Part shown: positions 4,600 to 6,962 of the stretch, in pieces | How the letters are laid out: every line of letters starts with the position of its first letter | Position numbering within the stretch: the stretch's first letter is position 1 | NCBI GenBank assembly: GCA_017694215.1 | Contig: JADIND010000203.1 | Location: forward strand, 1-6,962 | DNA length: 6,962 bases | Origin: Candidatus Scatousia excrementipullorum | GTDB lineage: Bacteria > Cyanobacteriota > Vampirovibrionia > Gastranaerophilales > Gastranaerophilaceae | Direction of reading: 5' to 3' | Program-made: the position numbers and the translations under genes | Notes under the pieces: model-generated | What the model saw: the letters and a program-made list of their open reading frames with translations, nothing else | The model's database searches: none | What the model was told of the DNA's origin: nothing

Positions 4600-6555
4600 C
4601 TATCTTCCCGGGTATTCTTTACGCAAATCAACGGCTTTATCAGTCAAAATGTAAATATTTTCCGCAATTTGGGCAGAATAATTTTCATAGCCCTTAACTA
4701 AACCGTTATCCGTATATTCTTTTGTTTTTTTCAGGTAACTTTTTATGTATGAATCCGTTTTAACAAAATTCTTGTACCAGTCAGAAAAATTTATATTTTT
4801 TTTGGACTGGTTACATTTTTTACATAACCCGATAAGGTTGCCCGAATCATCAGTGCCGCTGCGGGAACGGGATTGCATATGATCGGTCGAAAAGGTTGAA
4901 AATTTAAACAGACGCTTAACAAAACCTTCGCTCCAAATTTTATTTTCAGCCTGCATTCTCTTTGACGGGAACACTAGATACTGTTTATTTTTTATTGATT
5001 CGGCTTTTGAAAGAATAAAATATTTAAGATTAAACATATCAAGAGGCTCAATAATATCCGAATTTTCAACAAACTTTTCGAGCTCCATGTTTTCAATAAT
5101 TTCAACAGGTTTGGTAAAATCACAAATTCCGGAGATTTTGTCATAAAGCCGTAATAGTTCTGCTTTCTCTGTTCTGGTAAGTCCGTTATTTGTTTCAAGA
5201 ATATAATTTATTCTGTTTAAAATTTGTCTTATATCATTATGGTTAGAGTTTGTAACAACTTCGTACATATGTCTTTTAACAATTTTGTCAGACATTCTCG
5301 GATTAGTTTTTACAAATCGGCAGTACTCTTTTGCTATATGAAAAATATGAGGTGAAATATTTGCCTTATTTTGATAAATAAGACGGGTTAGGTCAATTAA
5401 TTTGTTGGTTTTTGCTATGGTTTTTTCAAGTTTGCCGTACTCATCAAACGTAAGCATTCTGACCCCGCAGCCCGGACAGGTAATATCGGACAGTTTTTCA
5501 AACGGGAGTGTCATATGCTGCTGCTGATATTTCAAAATTCCTGTATCTGTTGCAGAAAGAGCCAGAGAGGGTTCTTTATATGATGCGTATCTTGCGACTT
5601 TGAAAACATAATCATTCGGAATATCAATCTTTCCGCTTTTATTTGCCATATTCAAATCTCTCAAATATGTCAGCAGGCTTTTTTTGACAATCGGATAGGT
5701 ATCTGCTTTTGAGAAAAAATATTTTGAATGGGTGCATTTGGTTTCACATTCCTGGCAGACAACCACTTTGTTCACAGGATTGTCCGCAAGACCGTTTTTG
5801 TTGACAGGAACCGTTTTTGCAACGGAATTTCCGAATAAGGTACGTGTAAAAAGTTCTCTCAATTCATTGTCACGAACTTGTCCGAACCCGCCTTCCGTCA
5901 TTTTCTTTCTGAATGTATAAACTCTTTGTGCCGGCATAAAGGCTTTTGAAAAAAGTATTTTTCTGTCTTTATAATCTGTTTTTCTGAAACTTTCAATAAC
6001 TATTCTGTAATGTGCCGAATAGTTTTTGTAATCAGGTCCGGTTTTTATTATACGGTTAATACATTCAGTAATAGCCTCTTTATTATTATCTGACAGCCCG
6101 GGAGTTTTCAGGGCATCGTTCATAATATCTATACCTTCATCCAATTTTTCCGCATATATATTCCCGATATCGTTGTAAATAAATACTATTGCACTATTGG
6201 CAGAAATTTTAGGAGAAGTTTTTAGAGATATGTTTTCAGCAATAAAATCATAACCTTTTCTTATAAAATCTTTGTTATTTTCAAGAATTCTACAAATATC
6301 CTCGCCGGTTCGGGCATCTTGCATATCATTCAAAATCTGATTGTATTTGTCTTGCGTCAGTGTAACTTTTCCGCACCGTGCACAGTGAATTCCTTCTATG
6401 GTTTCGGGATTAAAAGTTTCAATGCCTGAAAAAGAAGGAATGAAAATATCAGACGCTAATAAAACCTTGCCGGCAGAACATTCTTTTATGTTTTGTCTTT
6501 TTTGTACGGGGTAAGTCTGTAAAAGATTATAAAAATTTACTGCCTGAACTTTCAT
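4600..6555 (-). CDS. Large two-half cysteine-motif protein with C-terminal HNH nuclease motif
   Basis: Predicted HNH (beta-beta-alpha-metal) endonuclease of unknown target; 651 residues, no signal peptide or membrane segment. The HNH motif is STDHMQSRSRSGTDDSGNLI with LCKKCNQSKK: Asp558-His559 (general base), Asn573, the Cys578/Cys581 pair and Asn582. The protein reads as two related halves. Half one has CARCGKVTLTQDKY (C58/C61) and CQEC (C267/C270); half two has CPGCGVRMLTFDEY (C360/C363) and CKKC (C578/C581). The spacing is 209 and 218 residues. In half one the place of DH is taken by residues of SVAKTVP (244-250), so that copy appears inactive. The segments between are mostly predicted helical. 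Translation from ATG at 6555 lacks a strong ribosome site (AGAG about 9 bases upstream). It is convergent with metG and divergent from the secreted-protein gene. Possible roles include mobile or defence nuclease, but nothing nearby decides this. Confidence 0.75.
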   Translation of the reverse strand: MKVQAVNFYNLLQTYPVQKRQNIKECSAGKVLLASDIFIPSFSGIETFNPETIEGIHCARCGKVTLTQDKYNQILNDMQDARTGEDICRILENNKDFIRKGYDFIAENISLKTSPKISANSAIVFIYNDIGNIYAEKLDEGIDIMNDALKTPGLSDNNKEAITECINRIIKTGPDYKNYSAHYRIVIESFRKTDYKDRKILFSKAFMPAQRVYTFRKKMTEGGFGQVRDNELRELFTRTLFGNSVAKTVPVNKNGLADNPVNKVVVCQECETKCTHSKYFFSKADTYPIVKKSLLTYLRDLNMANKSGKIDIPNDYVFKVARYASYKEPSLALSATDTGILKYQQQHMTLPFEKLSDITCPGCGVRMLTFDEYGKLEKTIAKTNKLIDLTRLIYQNKANISPHIFHIAKEYCRFVKTNPRMSDKIVKRHMYEVVTNSNHNDIRQILNRINYILETNNGLTRTEKAELLRLYDKISGICDFTKPVEIIENMELEKFVENSDIIEPLDMFNLKYFILSKAESIKNKQYLVFPSKRMQAENKIWSEGFVKRLFKFSTFSTDHMQSRSRSGTDDSGNLIGLCKKCNQSKKNINFSDWYKNFVKTDSYIKSYLKKTKEYTDNGLVKGYENYSAQIAENIYILTDKAVDLRKEYPGR

Positions 6556-6613
6556 ATAAGTGCTCTAAAACTTCTGAATATTATTTTTTGCTATTTTATG
6601 CTAACATTATATT
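6556..6613. promoter_or_regulatory. Short divergent promoter region
   Basis: Only 58 bases separate the start codons of the HNH-protein gene (minus) and the secreted-protein gene (plus), so both promoters must overlap here or lie within a gene. The stretch is AT-rich. For the minus gene, TTAGCA and TAATAT (complement of 6599-6604 and 6578-6583) are a weak pair 15 bases apart. For the plus gene, TATGCT (6597-6602) could be a -10. Neither call is firm. Confidence 0.4.
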
Positions 6614-6962
6614 ATGAAAAAGGTTATTTTACTCATTTTATTGGGGCTTTTAATGTGTAATTCCTGTCTTGCACGGGAAAATGTAAGTTTTGTTTACATA
6701 AACGGTTCAAACAATAATGACGAAAAAATGAAAACCTGGTTTGAAAAAGGTGTGGCAAAGCTTCACCCCGTGATGAAAGAAAATTTTGAAAAATATACTG
6801 CCGATACTTTCTTAAAAAATGGTGAAGTTACAATTAACGAAAATCCCGTGATATTTTTCTGGGGGGATAAAAGCCGGACAGATTTGGAATTTGTGGAAAA
6901 ACAATTAGACCTTTCAAAAGCATTAAGTCCGACCATTGCATATAAAGTCCGCTCAATTATAG
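6614..6962 (+). CDS. Secreted hypothetical protein, 5' part only
   Basis: The frame opens at ATG 6614 and stays open for 116 codons to the window edge, so the C-terminus is missing. The first 20 residues form a Sec signal peptide: Lys2-Lys3, a hydrophobic core VILLILLGLLMC, and a plausible signal-peptidase I site after SCLA, before RENV. The cysteines at 15 and 18 do not fit a lipobox, so a lipoprotein is unlikely. The mature part begins with a strand-like NVSFVYINGSNNNDEKMKTW, then a Lys/Glu-rich helical region and VIFFWGDKSRTDLEF. I do not recognise the family. The FVYINGSN strand followed by a loop is loosely reminiscent of the first strands of alpha/beta-hydrolases, which is too weak to use as a name. 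No Shine-Dalgarno sequence is visible upstream; the start is chosen because it gives the complete signal peptide. Confidence 0.75.
   Translation, partial: MKKVILLILLGLLMCNSCLARENVSFVYINGSNNNDEKMKTWFEKGVAKLHPVMKENFEKYTADTFLKNGEVTINENPVIFFWGDKSRTDLEFVEKQLDLSKALSPTIAYKVRSII

Noticed and set aside
4480..4701. 73-codon plus-strand open frame
   Set aside because: It starts in hairpin-rich repeat DNA and ends antisense within the HNH-protein gene; no ribosome site or protein-like composition.
4600..6555. Toxin-antitoxin or restriction-modification assignment for the HNH protein
   Set aside because: No methyltransferase, antitoxin or immunity gene is adjacent on the same strand; the nuclease motif alone does not support a system-level call.
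6614..6680. Lipoprotein signal in the secreted protein
   Set aside because: Cys15 is preceded by LLM and Cys18 by CNS, neither of which fits the usual lipobox; a signal-peptidase I site after CLA fits better.

Overview
The window is AT-rich bacterial DNA with five protein-coding genes, one of them cut by the right edge, and two long gene-free stretches packed with short repeats and hairpins. My best guess at the source is an uncultured gut-type bacterium close to Gastranaerophilales (Vampirovibrionia, the non-photosynthetic Cyanobacteriota). This rests on base composition and on the look of the hypothetical proteins, not on a marker search; confidence is about 0.55. No tRNA, rRNA, CRISPR array or transposase was seen.

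Layout. 1-265 is gene-free and holds one copy (A) of a mosaic of hairpins and short repeats. 266-652 (minus) is a small single-pass membrane protein of unknown function. A 107-base AT-rich divergent control region follows. 760-2403 (plus) is a polytopic GT-C/family-39-like glycosyltransferase. 42 bases later, on the same strand, comes metG, methionyl-tRNA synthetase (2446-4020). 4021-4599 is gene-free; it has a possible metG terminator, a nested hairpin element and a second, direct copy (B) of the mosaic. 4600-6555 (minus) is a 651-residue protein with a C-terminal HNH nuclease motif. After 58 bases a divergent gene begins at 6614 (plus); it encodes a secreted protein of unknown function and runs off the window.

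The genes do not form a recognisable pathway. The glycosyltransferase and metG may be co-transcribed, but the 42-base gap and unrelated functions make this a loose pairing. The 128-residue membrane protein and the glycosyltransferase are divergent from a common promoter region.

Two things are most worth following up. First, the HNH protein looks like an internal tandem duplication: each half has an N-terminal CxxCGxxxLTxDxY motif and a later CxxC, but only the second half keeps the DH and CN residues of an HNH active site. Second, the mosaic repeats are in direct orientation on either side of a segment of about 4.2 kb carrying three genes including metG. They share an exact 37-base block and several hairpins.
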